DNA from: Umbilicaria muhlenbergii
Lineage: Eukaryota > Ascomycota > Lecanoromycetes > Umbilicariales > Umbilicariaceae
NCBI GenBank assembly: GCA_000611775.1
Contig: KK106981.1
Coordinates: 1,669,507 to 1,733,506 of the forward strand
Direction of reading: 5' to 3'
Length of the DNA stretch: 64,000 bases
This document shows positions 32,240-45,331 of this stretch, piece after piece. The notes under the pieces are model-generated. The model was not told the DNA's origin. It searched no databases and saw nothing but the letters and a program-made list of their open reading frames with translations. Positions within the stretch are counted from its first letter, which is position 1. Each line of letters starts with the position of its first letter. Made by a program: the position numbers and the translations under genes.

Positions 32240-34637
32240 ACGCCTCACAACTTCTCGATCTCCGCCCTCATCCTATCCGCCATATCTTTCTCGACCAATA
32301 TAACCCACTTTCGTGACCGGCACGACCAATTCTATCATCACCGCCAGGGTGGAGTCAGTATTGAGGCATTTCATGGAAACAGATGAGAATAGTAATGGTG
32401 AAAGAGGAGAGCGGGTCAAAATAGCTATCGAGCAGTCACTGGGAGGGTTCTTGCATACAGAGCGGTTGATCTGATAGCTTATGTGGCTTGCCGGTTTACG
32501 ATCTTCAGCTTCGAAAACGTTTGCTAGAACGTCAAAATAAAATTGGAGTTTTACTTCAGCTACAATGTGTCCAATCAGTAGTGTGGTGTTGCTGTGTCCG
32601 TTGAACGTCCAAAACATTACCAGTTGTAAACAAACGGATCCTCCGCCCTCGTTCCTCTTTTCCAGCTCTGTCAATGCTTCAGAGTGGTCCACATGTAAAA
32701 CTCATTGGCTTCTCTGCAGCGTTGTATGGCCCTGAATCTGCTCTACCAGTTGCCGCCGATAGCTGTTGCAATGGATGATGCTAGTTGGCTCCCGAAAACT
32801 CAAGCTTGCATTATAGACGCCTCGTCGTTGTTGAATGCAACCCCGTCGGCCTTTCGTGTCGACACAAGTGTGCCATCGACGCCTTAAAACTGCACCTATC
32901 TTTCTTTCTACATATATCAATATCGCATTGCAGAAACTGCCATGACTTGAAGCGGGAAGGCAATCTGGAAGAAAGCAGACAAGGTTAGTGATGGACAGGC
33001 GCGTGGATTGGGCCTGCTCCCAACAAGCCAGGGCCTTAGAGCTCCAAGGATTAGTCGTCAAAGACATGTACTTTCTAATATCGTTGGAAGGTGTGAGAAC
33101 TATCATCGACCCGAATCCGAGGAAGACGGAGGTCATGACAGGTTTCCCAGATTGGGCATATACACGCAGGCTTTACACTTTATTGAAGGCTTTTATTTCT
33201 ACGTTTATCAAACCGGCGACAGGATCGCGTATAGCTACGGGCAATTCCGCCGTGAGGGTGATGCTGAAGCTCCCTATGTTAAATCATCGACCAGAATGAT
33301 GTCGAGTAGTGAGGGCTATGAACGCGTTGTCCATGGCTTCTGTATTTGGTTTCCTACCTCAGATTTCGAAGTGTTCTTGAATCTGATGTTATACTAAGGA
33401 AAGTAATTACAATGGACACATCAACGTTCACTAGACGGAATAACAAGTATGAACGTAGCGCGAAGCATCTCAATGAGAGAAGAAGATGCGAGGGTGTACT
33501 TCTGAAATATTCTTGAGACGCTAGGTTGCGGGAGCAATCTTCTACAGTACTATCCCTTCGAAGGCCAGTCTGGCAGCCATGGCCCGTGCATACATGAATA
33601 GGTCTAGCTCCCGACGAATGCTTAGTCAAGACCACAAGAACAACAATTATCGCCATGAGCTGTGAAGGTCTGAATAATATGTAACTTTACAGCATCAAAA
33701 TATTTTAGATCACTTTCAGTGACAAACTTGTAGATCTAGACAAGCTTTATTTTTGATAACTGAAAGCTTCCTTGTATCTGTGGACGTGATGAAGATGTTC
33801 AGGTGTCAAATTCTCTTGCCATAGAAGTTTTCATGAGGCCTTGACTAAGCATCTTCTGGCAACTAGACCTGATTAATCATGCACGGGCCATGGCTGCCAG
33901 ACTGGCCTTCGAAGGGATAGACTGCGACCAATGCTGGCCCAGATAGCTTCCGTAACAGGTGCGCTGAAACACAAGAACATCGTTAACCCAAGTTTACGGC
34001 GGCTCAACGATATTGTACCCAATATGATTGGCAAAAGATACGGCAGGCGGTGGCATGGTAGGAACCGAAAGTCTGGTAAGGGTTCTACCGACCTGCCGCC
34101 AATTCACATATGATACCTCATGACAAACCCATCAAGCTGCTCTATTGTCCTGTATTCATTACAAACGTGCACCGTGTAGACAGTAGACCTCGAACACATC
34201 GCTACTAAGGTCGTTCCTATTGATCACGTCCCTCAGTCCTGTCGCCTCGGCCCAAGAACGGCTTAGCGTGGAGTCTTGTCTAAGCGAATGATTAGCGCCG
34301 AAAGTCAAAAGGTGATCTCTGACAACGTTCACCTACGGCTATTGTTGGTCAAGCCGGAGAGCAGCCTATGATATTCTACCCCCACTTCCATCGCTATCAA
34401 CCATCGTGTAGCATCAACACGCCCGAGTCCACGCGTCGGACGGCCTCACCGTCACTTGAGGGGCGCTCGCCACGCCACTCCCCGACCTTCTTTTCCGTCG
34501 CGCTCTCCTTGCTCAGCCGGCCTTTAGTATCATATCCTGCTGGCAGGGCTGGCTTGCGCCAGTCCATCAGGAGCATCAAGCGCAAGCGTCTAACTCCTGA
34601 ACTCGCTCTCTAGAACTTACGTCCGTTGAGTTAAACA
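32240..34637. other. Gene-poor region between RPL41 and STH1
   Basis: About 2.4 kb. On the plus strand a 129-codon frame without an ATG start (33008-33397) ends in a protein-like stretch (LHFIEGFYFYVYQTGDRIAYSYGQFRREGD). On the minus strand a very strong 3' splice-like site (ACTAACCTTGTC...TTCCAG near 32966-32990) suggests transcription in that direction. I cannot build a gene on either strand. An imperfect inverted repeat lies at 33550-33920. The 3' end includes the STH1 promoter. Confidence 0.4.
33550..33920. repeat. 81-bp inverted repeat with 209-bp spacer
   Basis: The left arm 33550-33630 and right arm 33840-33920 are reverse complements without gaps. The outer 42 bases (33550-33591 and 33879-33920) are identical, and the inner 39 bases match at 28. 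Similarity seems to continue weakly outward with A/G and C/T differences. There is no clear target-site duplication and no open frame inside. It may be a small non-autonomous element remnant or two inverted copies of a local sequence; I cannot assign a family. Confidence 0.85.
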
Positions 34638-37600
34638 ATGACATCCGTCCAAGCTGCGCCCGGCATGGCCCAAGGCGGAACCGGCATCCCTGCGGGTCTC
34701 ACCCAGCATGAACTCCAAGACTGTTACGAGGTACGCTCTATTGGTTGATAGCTCAACGGCTCTTTGTTTCTCCTATTTGCTAACACCTTAGCAGAGGTAC
34801 AAACGGATGAAAGAGAAGGGTGTTCGACCGGATGATCCAGAATACCAGAGGGTTATCGGCCTCCTTCAAGCCGTTAAGAAACAGAACGAGTTCATAATGA
34901 ACAAGCAGCAAGCGCAAATTCGCCAAATACAGCAGTATCAGCAGCAGCAGCTGGTGGACCAGCAGCGGCAGCAACAGGAGCTGCAGCGACAGCAAGAACA
35001 ACAACAACAGCAGAATGGTAACGTTCCGCAACCAGTGGCCAATGGAATCAACGGTATGCATGCCCACACTCTCAAGTACCGAACGGTATTAATGATGAAC
35101 TTTCAGGACAAGCTCTCAACGCTACTGCCTCGAGTACACCGGCGGGCAAAGCCTCCACTAATGCTACGTCTGGTGCCACCAGCGACCAGCATCCCGCTTC
35201 CGCCATGACACAATCTAGTCAGCCGCAGAAGCCACAGGCAACGCCTCCAAACAACTTCACAGCCGAACAGATGAATACCCTTCGGAAGCAGATTCTGGCT
35301 TTTAAATTGTTATCCAAAAACCTAGCCATTCCGCCGGAAGTCCAACAGCAGCTATTTGCATCGCAACAAAGCAAGCGTCCCCCAACGATTGCACAAGCTG
35401 TCGCTGCGGCAAGCCAGGTTTTAGAAAACCCGGTTCGAGCCACACAGCAGACCAACGGTGAAACAGCCAAGTTACCAACAGAGAAGCACGCTTATCTTAC
35501 CTTCGACCCACCATACACTCGGTTGATGGCACCCATTAGCTACGCCGACCACACCTACCGAGAAGGCAGAACAATGATACCGAGCATCATGCCTGCCGGG
35601 GTGGACGTCGACCGTGTCAGACAAGAGCGGGAAATAATTCTCTATAATCGAATCATATCACGAAAGTCGGAGTTGGAGAAAATGAAAGCTAACTTTACTC
35701 ACTGGGATACAAGCAAGAGCGACACTCCTATTCCCGACGATTCGCTGAAATTGAAGGCCTTGATAGAGTACAAGATGCTTTGTCTCCTGCCCAAGCAGCG
35801 TGCTCTTCGTCAGCAGGTCACTAGAGAGATGATCCACTATGACAATCTTGCCCAAACTGCCAATCGATCCATGTACCGACGAACGAAGAAGCAGTCATTC
35901 CAGGAAGCACGCTTCACCGAGAAGCTCGAGAAGCAGCAAAGAGACGCCAGGGAAACCAAAGAAAAGAAGAAACAAATCGATCATCTCCAATCGATCCTTC
36001 AGCATGGCGCGGAGATACAAAAGAATGCAGCTACTCAGAAAGCGAGGATCCAGAAATTGGGCCGCATGATGTTGCAACACCATCAGCACATCGAGAAAGA
36101 GGAACAAAAACGTGTTGAGAGGACAGCTAAGCAACGTCTTCAAGCGCTGAAAGCCAACGACGAAGAGACGTACCTTAAGCTCCTCGGACAGGCCAAGGAC
36201 TCTCGTATATCCCATCTGTTGAAGCAGACCGATGGCTTCCTGAACCAACTTGCCGCGTCTGTAAAGGCACAGCAGCGAACGGCCGCGGAACATTACGGCG
36301 ATGAGGACATGCCAGAAGAGGACCCAAGTGATGATGAAGATGACGAGGAAGGCGGTCCCAAAGTAGACTACTACCAAGTCGCCCATCGGATTAAGGAAGA
36401 GATTAAGGTGCAGCCCAATATCCTCGTTGGCGGCACTCTCAAGGAGTACCAGGTCAAAGGTCTCCAATGGATGATTTCGCTTTACAACAACAACCTCAAC
36501 GGTATCCTCGCAGACGAGATGGGTTTGGGAAAGACCATCCAAACCATAAGTTTGATCACGTATCTGATAGAAAAGAAGAAGCAGAACGGGCCCTTCCTGG
36601 TCATAGTCCCGCTCAGTACCCTGACCAACTGGAACCTGGAATTTGAGAAGTGGGCGCCTTCGGTAAACCGCGTCGTCTACAAAGGTCCTCCCAACGCTCG
36701 TAAGCAGCAGCAACAGCAGATTCGGTGGGGTAACTTTCAGGTCCTCTTGACAACCTATGAATACATCATCAAGGATCGGCCTGTCCTCAGCAAGATCAAG
36801 TGGGTTCATATGATCGTCGACGAAGGTCATCGCATGAAGAACGCCAACTCGAAGTTGAGCAACACTCTCACACAATACTACCAAACACGTTACCGCCTTA
36901 TTTTGACTGGTACGCCGCTGCAAAACAACCTGCCCGAGCTGTGGGCCCTGCTCAACTTCGTCCTGCCGACTATCTTCAAATCCGTCAAGTCATTTGATGA
37001 ATGGTTCAACACACCTTTTGCAAATACTGGCGGTCAAGACAAAATGGAGCTTACGGAAGAAGAGCAGCTGCTTGTTATTCGTCGTCTTCATAAGGTTTTA
37101 CGACCTTTCTTGCTCCGCCGTTTGAAGAAGGATGTGGAGAAAGATTTGCCTGATAAACAAGAGCGGGTAATCAAGTGCAAATTCTCCGCACTGCAGGCCA
37201 AACTGTACAAGCAACTCGTTACGTACAATAAGATGTCTGTCAGTGATGGCAAGGGTGGCAAAACCGGCATGCGTGGTCTCAGTAACATGTTGATGCAATT
37301 GCGTAAGCTGTGCAACCATCCCTTCGTTTTCGAACAGGTAGAGGAGCAGATGAACCCGGAGAAGCTTAGCAACGATCTTCTTTGGCGTACAGCTGGGAAG
37401 TTTGAGCTTCTCGATCGCGTACTACCCAAGTTCAAAGCCACAGGTCATCGAGTCTTGATGTTCTTCCAGATGACGCAAATCATGAACATCATGGAAGATT
37501 TTCTGCGGCTGCGCGGAATGCAATATCTACGCCTTGATGGATCGACCAAATCAGACGACCGCTCGGAGTTGCTTAAGTTGTTCAACGCTCCAGACTCACC

Positions 37601-39133
37601 TTATTTCTGTTTCTTGTTGTCCACCCGTGCTGGAGGTCTTGGTCTGAACTTGCAGACGGCAGATACCGTTATCATATATGACTCGGACTGGAATCCACAT
37701 CAGGATTTGCAGGCTCAAGATCGCGCTCATCGTATTGGTCAAAAGAACGAAGTACGCATTCTACGGCTCATCAGCTCCAATTCGGTCGAGGAGAAAATCC
37801 TTGAGCGCGCACAGTATAAGTTGGATATGGATGGCAAGGTCATCCAAGCTGGAAAATTTGATAACAAATCAACCAACGAAGAACGTGATGCGCTGCTGAG
37901 AACATTACTCGACACCGCCGAGGCCGCCGATCAGCTGGGGGAACAAGAAGAGATGGACGACGATGACCTGAACGCAATAATGGCTAGGTCAGACGATGAA
38001 TTGATAGTCTTCCAGAAAATCGACGAAGCGAGAGCCAAAGATCCAGACTATGGTCCTGATCGGAAACTTCCACGACTCATGGGCGAGAGCGAATTACCCG
38101 ACATCTACCTTCAAGAGGACAACCCCGTAGCGGAGGAGATCGAGGAAATTGCAGGACGGGGAGCTCGCGAGAGAACTCGGGTCAAGTATGACGATGGGCT
38201 TACGGAAGAACAGTGGTTAATGGCTGTGGACGATGACGAGGACACTATTGAGGCTGCTATTGCGCGACGAAACGCCAAGCTCGAGAAACGTAACGCGAAC
38301 AAAGACAAGAGAGCTAGGAAAGCCCAAGGGGACAGCTCGCCTGAGCCGTCACGGGAAAGCTCCGAAGCCCCAATGCCGAAAAAGAGAGGTCGTAAGCCCA
38401 ACGTCCAGAAACGCAAAGCCGAAGAAGAGATAGAGGAAGCGCCGAAGCGAAAGCGTGGTCGGGCATCAAAGGCAGTGGAGACCTTGAGTAGTGGAGAACG
38501 CAACGTCCTGCAAAAGCTCCTAAATAATGTCTATCAACATCTTATGGACCTCGAGGTCGAAATACCAGGCGAATCACCCGACGAAGATGGACCGCCCACG
38601 CGAGGCCTGATCGATCCGTTCATCAAGCTCGTGCCTAAAGCCGCGTACCCAGACTACTACATCGTCATCACGAACCCGATTGCGATGGACAACATCAAGA
38701 AGAAGATCAACAAAGAGGAGTATCAGAGTCTGAAAGAATTCCGAGACGATATCCGCCTCTTATGCAACAACGCCAGGACCTACAACGAAGATGGCAGTCT
38801 CTTGTTCCAAGATGCCAACGACATTGAGGTTCGTGCCCACATCTGCCACCCCACACACATTTTCCCCATTGATATTGGCAACTAACAACCTCTCAGGCTG
38901 CATGCGTTGCGAAACTCAAGGAGGAAACGCAGAAATACCCCGACCTACAAGACTTCGACGAGGCGAACTCCACCCCCGCCGATGGCCGCTCTACCGCCGC
39001 CGTCTCCAGCGCAGGCACGCCCATGGCTTCTTCGGCCGCCGGTCCAGGCCAGAAGCTCAAACTCACTTTCAATGGTAATAGAGACGGATACAGTAACGGC
39101 GGGGACAGCCGAATGCAAAGTGATGATGACTAA
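34638..39133 (+). CDS. STH1: STH1/SNF21-type SWI2/SNF2 ATPase of the RSC complex
   Basis: ATP-dependent nucleosome remodeler, nuclear. Four exons (34638-34730, 34795-35053, 35107-38828, 38897-39133) give 1436 residues; the length and bromodomain fit STH1/snf21 better than the longer SNF2. N-terminal segment with Gln-rich coil (about 75-105). QLQ-like and HSA regions lie at about 140-430 (TLRKQILAFKLLSKN; YLTFDPPYTRLMAP). The SNF2 ATPase has DEMGLGKT at about 586 and DEGH at about 688; helicase C has [18 protein letters not shown] and QDRAHRIGQ at about 987. A SnAC-like region and basic AT-hook-like stretch (KKRGRKPN) follow. The bromodomain is about 1250-1375 (PDYYIVITNPIAMDNIKKKI, NARTYNEDGS). 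The last exon completes the bromodomain. Donor of intron 3 is GTTCGT. It faces INO80 tail to tail. Confidence 0.94.
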
Positions 39134-39921
39134 AGGCCGGGCCCAGAGTGGCTGGAGAGGGCTTTTCGTCGAATGGGTGTATTAGCAACGGTGTTTTCCG
39201 GAGCAAATTTGATGGATTTGCTTTTCTGTTCTATTGATATGGTTGGGGAGGGGGGGGTTGTGGGATGAGATTGTGGTGTTGGATGGATTAAATGCCTGCA
39301 TCCTGCGTGTAGTAGAATGGCGGCTAGAGTAGGGCTAGAGCTGCTGGTGCTTAGAGATTGTAAATTCGATGCTTTGCAGATACCTTGCTTTGAGTTGCGA
39401 CGAGCTTGTTAGACACTAGGTTGTGATTTCTCTCCCGACGTCAGTATGGCGGTTGGTTTTTCGAGTGGTTTCTAGAGTGGGCAGTTTTGGTGCTTGCTCT
39501 GGACTTTAGGTTATCATTCCCCTGAAGTTATTGCGGCGCAACCCCCAAACGGGGTTGCTGATATCCGTTACGCCAACCCGGGCCATTCCATCACTTGCAT
39601 GGTTTATGACAGCAACCGGTTTGATCGAATAGCTCTATTACAACAGCTCCCTTCTTAGCATCTAATCTGCAAAGTCGACTACCTAATACCTGCCAATAAC
39701 GCCGAAGCTAAAGTTTACAGAGCTCCTCTTTTGCCATTCATTGCCAATGACGCAACCGCAAACACCCCCTCAATCGCCTCCATTTCCATGCTCTCGCTCG
39801 CTTGCTTCGGAACAAGAAACTCCCCGACTTCCTCACTTTTGCAAAAGCCCCAGGTCTATTGTCGCGCTAGAAATACAAATCGCACTCGCATCGCAGCGGC
39901 CAGATACATTCACGTTCACGT
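39134..39921. other. Convergent 3' region between STH1 and INO80
   Basis: 788 bases between facing stop codons. The open frames on the plus strand at 39731-40117 run over the last INO80 exon in antisense and have no family features. No gene is seen. Confidence 0.5.
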
Positions 39922-42900
39922 TCAGCCACCCATGCCCAAGTCGCCCGCTCCATCTGCGATCGCGAGTCTCTGCTTGGCCGTCTTGGCTTTCTTCGACATG
40001 CCTTTGCCTTTCTTGCCGGCTTTTGTGGCGGCCGAGGCTTCGGGGGGTTCGATGGGGGTGGCGGCGCCGGAGGGCTTGTTGCTGCCGTCGTCGAAGTGGC
40101 CTTCGCCTGTGAGTTAGGGGTCAGAGACTGATCATTTGTGTATAAAAGTATGTAGTGATCACTCACCTTCGTGGTACATATCATCCAAACTAACATCCTT
40201 CTTCTTCGCCGCCTTTGCCTTCTTCCCACCCTTCTTCCCCTCCTCGCCCTTCTCCGCAACCTCCTTCTCTTTCTTCTCGATCAGCTCCGCCTGTTCGTCG
40301 TCCGCAAGCCACATGGCGATGTCCTTTGTGCGGTTCTCGCGGCTGCGGGTGTTGAAGTCGACGCCGGCACCGCTGCCTCCGGATATGACGACTCGTTGCA
40401 CTTCTTCTTTCTGCAACGCACGCTTGCGGATGCGCTCCTCGATGGTGCCACGGGTGATCATGCGGTACACAGTGACCTGTTTGGTCTGACCGAGACGATG
40501 GGCGCGGTCCATGGCCTGCGAGTCGATGGTCGGATTCCAATCCGAGTCGTAGAAGATGACCGTATCGGCCGAAGTCAAGTTAATACCTAAACCACCTGCG
40601 CGGGTTGAAAGGAGGAAAATGAAGATATCGGGCCGGGTCTGGAAGTCGTGAACGGTGTCCCTACGATCTTCGAGCTTGGTGGAGCCATCCAGGCGGAGGT
40701 ACTTGTAATTGCGGTACGTGAGATACTCCTCCATGAGGTCAATCATGCGGGTCATTTGGAAGTACAAAAGAACACGGTGACCCTCGTTCTTCAGCTGGAA
40801 GAGAAGCTCGTCGAGTTTGGCAAGCTTGCCGGAGTCCGTGACGAAGCGTCGCATAGAAGGAACTTGAATGTTTGTGAAGCGTGCTTTTTCTGACAGCGGT
40901 GCTGGAAGCATGTTGTGAACTGGGAAGGCAACGGGCTCTACTTTTGCCTCGAGTAGAGCTTGCTCGTCTTTTTCAGAGTTGCCATACAGAGCTTGTCGTA
41001 CTGATACATTGAAAAGAGTGTTCTCCTTTTCGATTCTAGAACTTTGATTCGAGCACGCGATCTCGATGGGAGGAGCGGAAGCGGCGGGTCGGGCACACTG
41101 CTCAACTGTATTGAGGCCTTCTCTTTCGAAAACGGTCCGTGATACGTTCAGCAGTTCCCGCATCCGGCCTTGATTCGTGATCTCTGCTAAGGGTTGCCTG
41201 TTGTTGCGGTCGACGATGTTGAACAAAGCATGGGCGGGGGTGAAATTATCATTCTCATCGTCATCAAAGATGGCCTTGAACCTTCCCAAGCGTGGAGAAT
41301 CGCCTCTGAGATCGACGGCCCGTTGAAAGATGCCATGATGGGAAGCGGCGTATGCTTCGCTCGGGGATACGTCTGAGAAGCGTAGCCAGGAAAATGATGC
41401 GGCATCAGCAGCATTTTTTTCGATGTTCTCTGGCGTCCAGATGTTCATCATTTCTTTCAAGTATCTGCCTTTGAACCCAGCTGTATCATTACCTGGACCA
41501 GCCACGTCGATGCGAGCTTCAGGAGTACATAGCAAGCGAGGGAGATCGTACTCGATCAGATTCCGGGTCGAATATCCAACATTGACATTCTGACCTTCTC
41601 TCATGAAGGACGCGGTCTCAGCGAAATGCGCCAATGACAGTGGAGAAGTGGTGTCGGCCCTCTCGAACAAGTCTGGGTGGTTGCACACTTTCCTGAACTG
41701 CATGACCAAGTTCATCAGGGTTGCGGTATCTTGATCGTCGCCAACAGCAGCCTTTTCGATGAGATCCATGATGCTGATTCGGTTCCGCAGATTGCCATAG
41801 TAAGCCCGTTGCCGATATGTAAGGTCGCAAAAGACATCGAGTTCTAACTTGTCACCGAGCTCCTTTTGTACGTGCTTCTTGATACGTCGCAACATGAAGG
41901 GTTTCAGAATCATGTGTAGTCGCTTGAGCTGGTCTTCGTTGAGCTTCGTGTTACTCTGCGCGTGGCTCTCAATATCTTTGGAAAACCAGTCGCTGAACTC
42001 ATCGTGGGAGTCGAAAAGGCTAGGCATGATGAAATGCAGTAGAGCCCATAGCTCCTGCATATTGTTCTGTATTGGTGTTCCGGTAAGTAGAAGTCGGTTC
42101 CGGCAATGGAAACCAAGCAGACTCTTCCATCGTGAACTCTGGGATGATTTGATGGCTTGAGCTTCGTCAAGGATCATGTATTGCCAGCGAATCTTTTGAA
42201 AGTACTGAGTGTCATGCACGACTAGCTGATAAGACGTGACAAGAACGTGGAATGGGGAATCTTTCGTGTAGGTGATATGTTTGCGATCCCAGAACTTCCG
42301 AAGGACTTTACGATCCTTAGCATTGCCCCAGTAAGGAAGGACTTTGAGATCAGGCACGAATCTCGATATCTCCTGCTGCCAGTTGTGCAAGGTGGATGAT
42401 GGTGCAATCACCAGGAAAGGACCCCAGATGTTGTGTTTCTCTGCAAGGTATCCCATCACCGATATCGATTGCACCGTTTTACCCAAGCCCATTTCATCAG
42501 CAAGAATACCGTTGATACCTTGTTCGTATAAGTTGACGAGCCAATTGAGGCCCTTGAGCTGATACTCTTTCAATTGCGCAGTGAGCATCTTTGGTTGTGA
42601 GACCTCAACATCTCCCAAGCTAGTCGGATTCTGGAAGTTCATGTCACCTTCGTCGAACTGTGCTTGAAGTTGGTTGTCGTCGCCGTTGAAAGCTCGGGCT
42701 CTGTCTTGTGCCTCCTGTACGGCATTTTGCGCATTCGCCATTGCAGCTTGCTTGAGGACAGTCTCGTCTTCGGCATCGAAGTCCAGATCCTCGAAGTTAG
42801 TAACTTTCGTCCCGACTTGGCCGACGCTGTCGGGCAGGGTAATGGTGTGTGCGCCTGGCTTGCCCGGCTGGACCGTCTCTGCGGACACAGCAACATCAGC

Positions 42901-45331
42901 ACTGTCTGTGGATCGTTCGACTTCATCGGTCTTGATTTTTCGTCCGATGAAATGAGAATAGAGCTCCGTTTGCGAGATCAGGAAGTTGAGCTTGCGCTTC
43001 TGCCTATTTGCTTCGCGATCCGCCTCAGCCTTCTTCGCGTTCTCAAGCTCCTGCTTCTCAGCCACTCTGCGTAGATCGCGCTCTTCTCTCTCGTTTCTCT
43101 TCCAGAACGACATCATTTCTCGCATACTCCTCTTCGCTCTGGCCTGAACATCTTTCATACTCTTATTTGTACGTAGCTGCCATCGTCGTGCTTCTTTGGC
43201 TGCAAGCTGAGCTGTCTTCCTCAAGTTCGATTGTTTGGTGGCAAGCGAAGTCTCCTTGATCCTGTAAACCTTGGGCACGTCCTTACGCGCGATATCTTTC
43301 CATATCTGGTCGTAAATCTGAGTGTAGCCCTTTGATGCATAATTTGTGACGATAGGTAACGGTGAAGCTTCCTTGAGTTGCTTGCTTTCTTTGGTCTCCC
43401 TCATTAATGTCTCACGTCTACTCTCCTCTTTGGGTGCGATGAAAACTAACTCGTCTCTCTCCATCGCGGCATAAGCGGCCTCGGCGGCGTCTTTCTCAGC
43501 CTGTTTCTTCTCTTTTGTCTTTTTTGGTCTGATGTTCGAGCCTCTTCCAGCTTTCCTCTTTGGCGGCTCAGGGGAAGCGTGCGGTGCTGTCGCGAATGTA
43601 CTCATGGTGCCACCTTCAAGATTTGGTGCCATTGGGGTAACTTCTCGTATCTCATCAGGTAGATCCCCACGTTCCAATATGCGTTTTGTCGTCTTCGCCT
43701 TCTTTTCCGCTTTCTGAGCCTCCCTGAGGAACTTTTCGCGTTCCGCCTGATCAGCGGCCAGTTGAGCTTTCTCGATGGCTTCGGCTTGCTTCTGCGTTTC
43801 CTGTTGGACGGTTTTCTCGCGCCGGCGTTTCCGTTGCATATCCTTCTTGCGCTCTTTCTCATCCTGAACCTCCTTTCGCTGTACTTCCGCAAGAGCCGCT
43901 GCTTCGTGAACTTTCCTGAAACGGTCCTTGCCATCTTGTGCGAAAATGCCAAGTTGGGCAGAATACTTGCCTACGGTGATTACCCTTCGGCGCTAAAGGG
44001 ATGTTGATCAGTATTGGTAGGGACGGACTCTACAAGATTTAACTCACCTTTCGTTTGCTGGATTCGATGTCCTTGATATCAAGTAGCCGCTTTCGACTGA
44101 ATTGTGCATATTTTTGCTTCGCTGTTTCCCAACCAGGCGCGTCGAAGTCACTAAGCTCCATCGCATCGATTTCAGCCATGGCCTTCTGGATCCTCTCATT
44201 TTCTTTGTCCGACATTGTCCGTTTAGGCTCACTGGTCGAGCTGTGGCTGGGGCGAGGCGGCTGACCCACTTCATTGACTTGTTCCTTTACGAAAGGCTCG
44301 CGAGTAGGTGACGGAAGGGCTTTGACAGGCGGTTTGCGCTGAGCCATTGGGGTCGATTGTATCGTCGACACTGGACGTTCTCCGTTGGGTAGTTTCGATG
44401 ACCTATTGAAGCGCTTTGTTGGAGGCCCTGGCTGTGGGGTTGTGACTGGTAGATCGTTGGTTGTGTTGGATAGAATGCTAGAGAAGGACATTGGATCTGT
44501 CGTTCTTGTAGGCCTATGCTCCATGATGCCACTCGGCTGAACTAGTTGTCGCGTATCCTCTCTACGCGATTCTTGCGACGTTTGGCTGTCTATTGTCCCG
44601 TTCATGGTCACAGAGTATCCTGAACTACCGCGCCGAAACACCGGTTGCTCTGGAGAGTTCTGTATTGGAGATTGTGAGACGGAATTGTGTCGACTGGAGG
44701 GATGTGCATGTGAAGCTGCAAATGTAGGCGATTGCTGAGAGAAGCGTGGGGCAACCGGCGAGTGATGCGCGCTTCGAGGTGGTCTTGGCTCCCCAGAGCT
44801 TTCAGTGTAGAAACTCGCGTCTCGGTTCTGCAACACGTTCAGCGAAGATCTATTCAACAATAGGATGACACTTGTATAGCTCTTGCAAGCGTCTATTGTA
44901 CATACCTGGCGTGGTGAACGTGTCGAGGAGTGTGAATGGCCCCAGGCCGTAGTCCCTTCACGATGTTCTGATGTAGGATCGTAGTATGTCGAGTTGCTTG
45001 ACTCCCTCGGAGGGTACATGGAGGTGTTGATGTGACTCAGACCATTCGAAGTTGGTGAGGGCGGCGGCCCATGACGCGGGCTCTGGTTTATCCCGGAAGA
45101 CAATGGGAGCGCTGATGGTGTTGATGTGGCAGGACGTGACGAATACTGTGTGCCGTATGCCAACTGGTGATGTGATCGGCCTGTTGGCGAATACGGACTT
45201 AAGCGTGAATTCGGCGGAGAATTTGCGGTATATGTGGGAGGCGGCTGGGCGGCTGGGGCAGCCATATTATCTCGTCTCAGTCGGTCGTCGTCGTCCGTCG
45301 GAGACCGCTGCAACACCGGACTATGATACAT
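39922..45331 (-). CDS. INO80: INO80 chromatin-remodeling ATPase
   Basis: Catalytic subunit of the INO80 complex, which slides nucleosomes and acts in transcription, replication and repair. Four exons (45331-44906, 44827-44048, 43992-40167, 40106-39922) give 1738 residues, normal for filamentous fungi. The N-terminal about 380 residues are Pro/Ser-rich. The DBINO/HSA domain is at about 670-760 ([39 protein letters not shown]). The SNF2 ATPase has DEMGLGKT at about 899 and DEAQ at about 1016. The long INO80-specific insertion (about 1170-1430) precedes helicase C ([41 protein letters not shown], to about 1562). Start 45331 ([11 protein letters not shown]) is the first ATG; an internal ATG 22 codons later is possible. 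Intron 1 (78 nt, GTATGT...TTGCAG) is in frame and stop-free, so retention would add 26 residues. Confidence 0.96.

Noticed and set aside
32273-32692. 139-codon minus-strand frame downstream of RPL41
   Set aside because: No ATG start and no recognisable domain; it may be chance.
35895-36923. 342-codon minus-strand frame inside STH1
   Set aside because: Shadow of the highly conserved SNF2 ATPase coding sequence.
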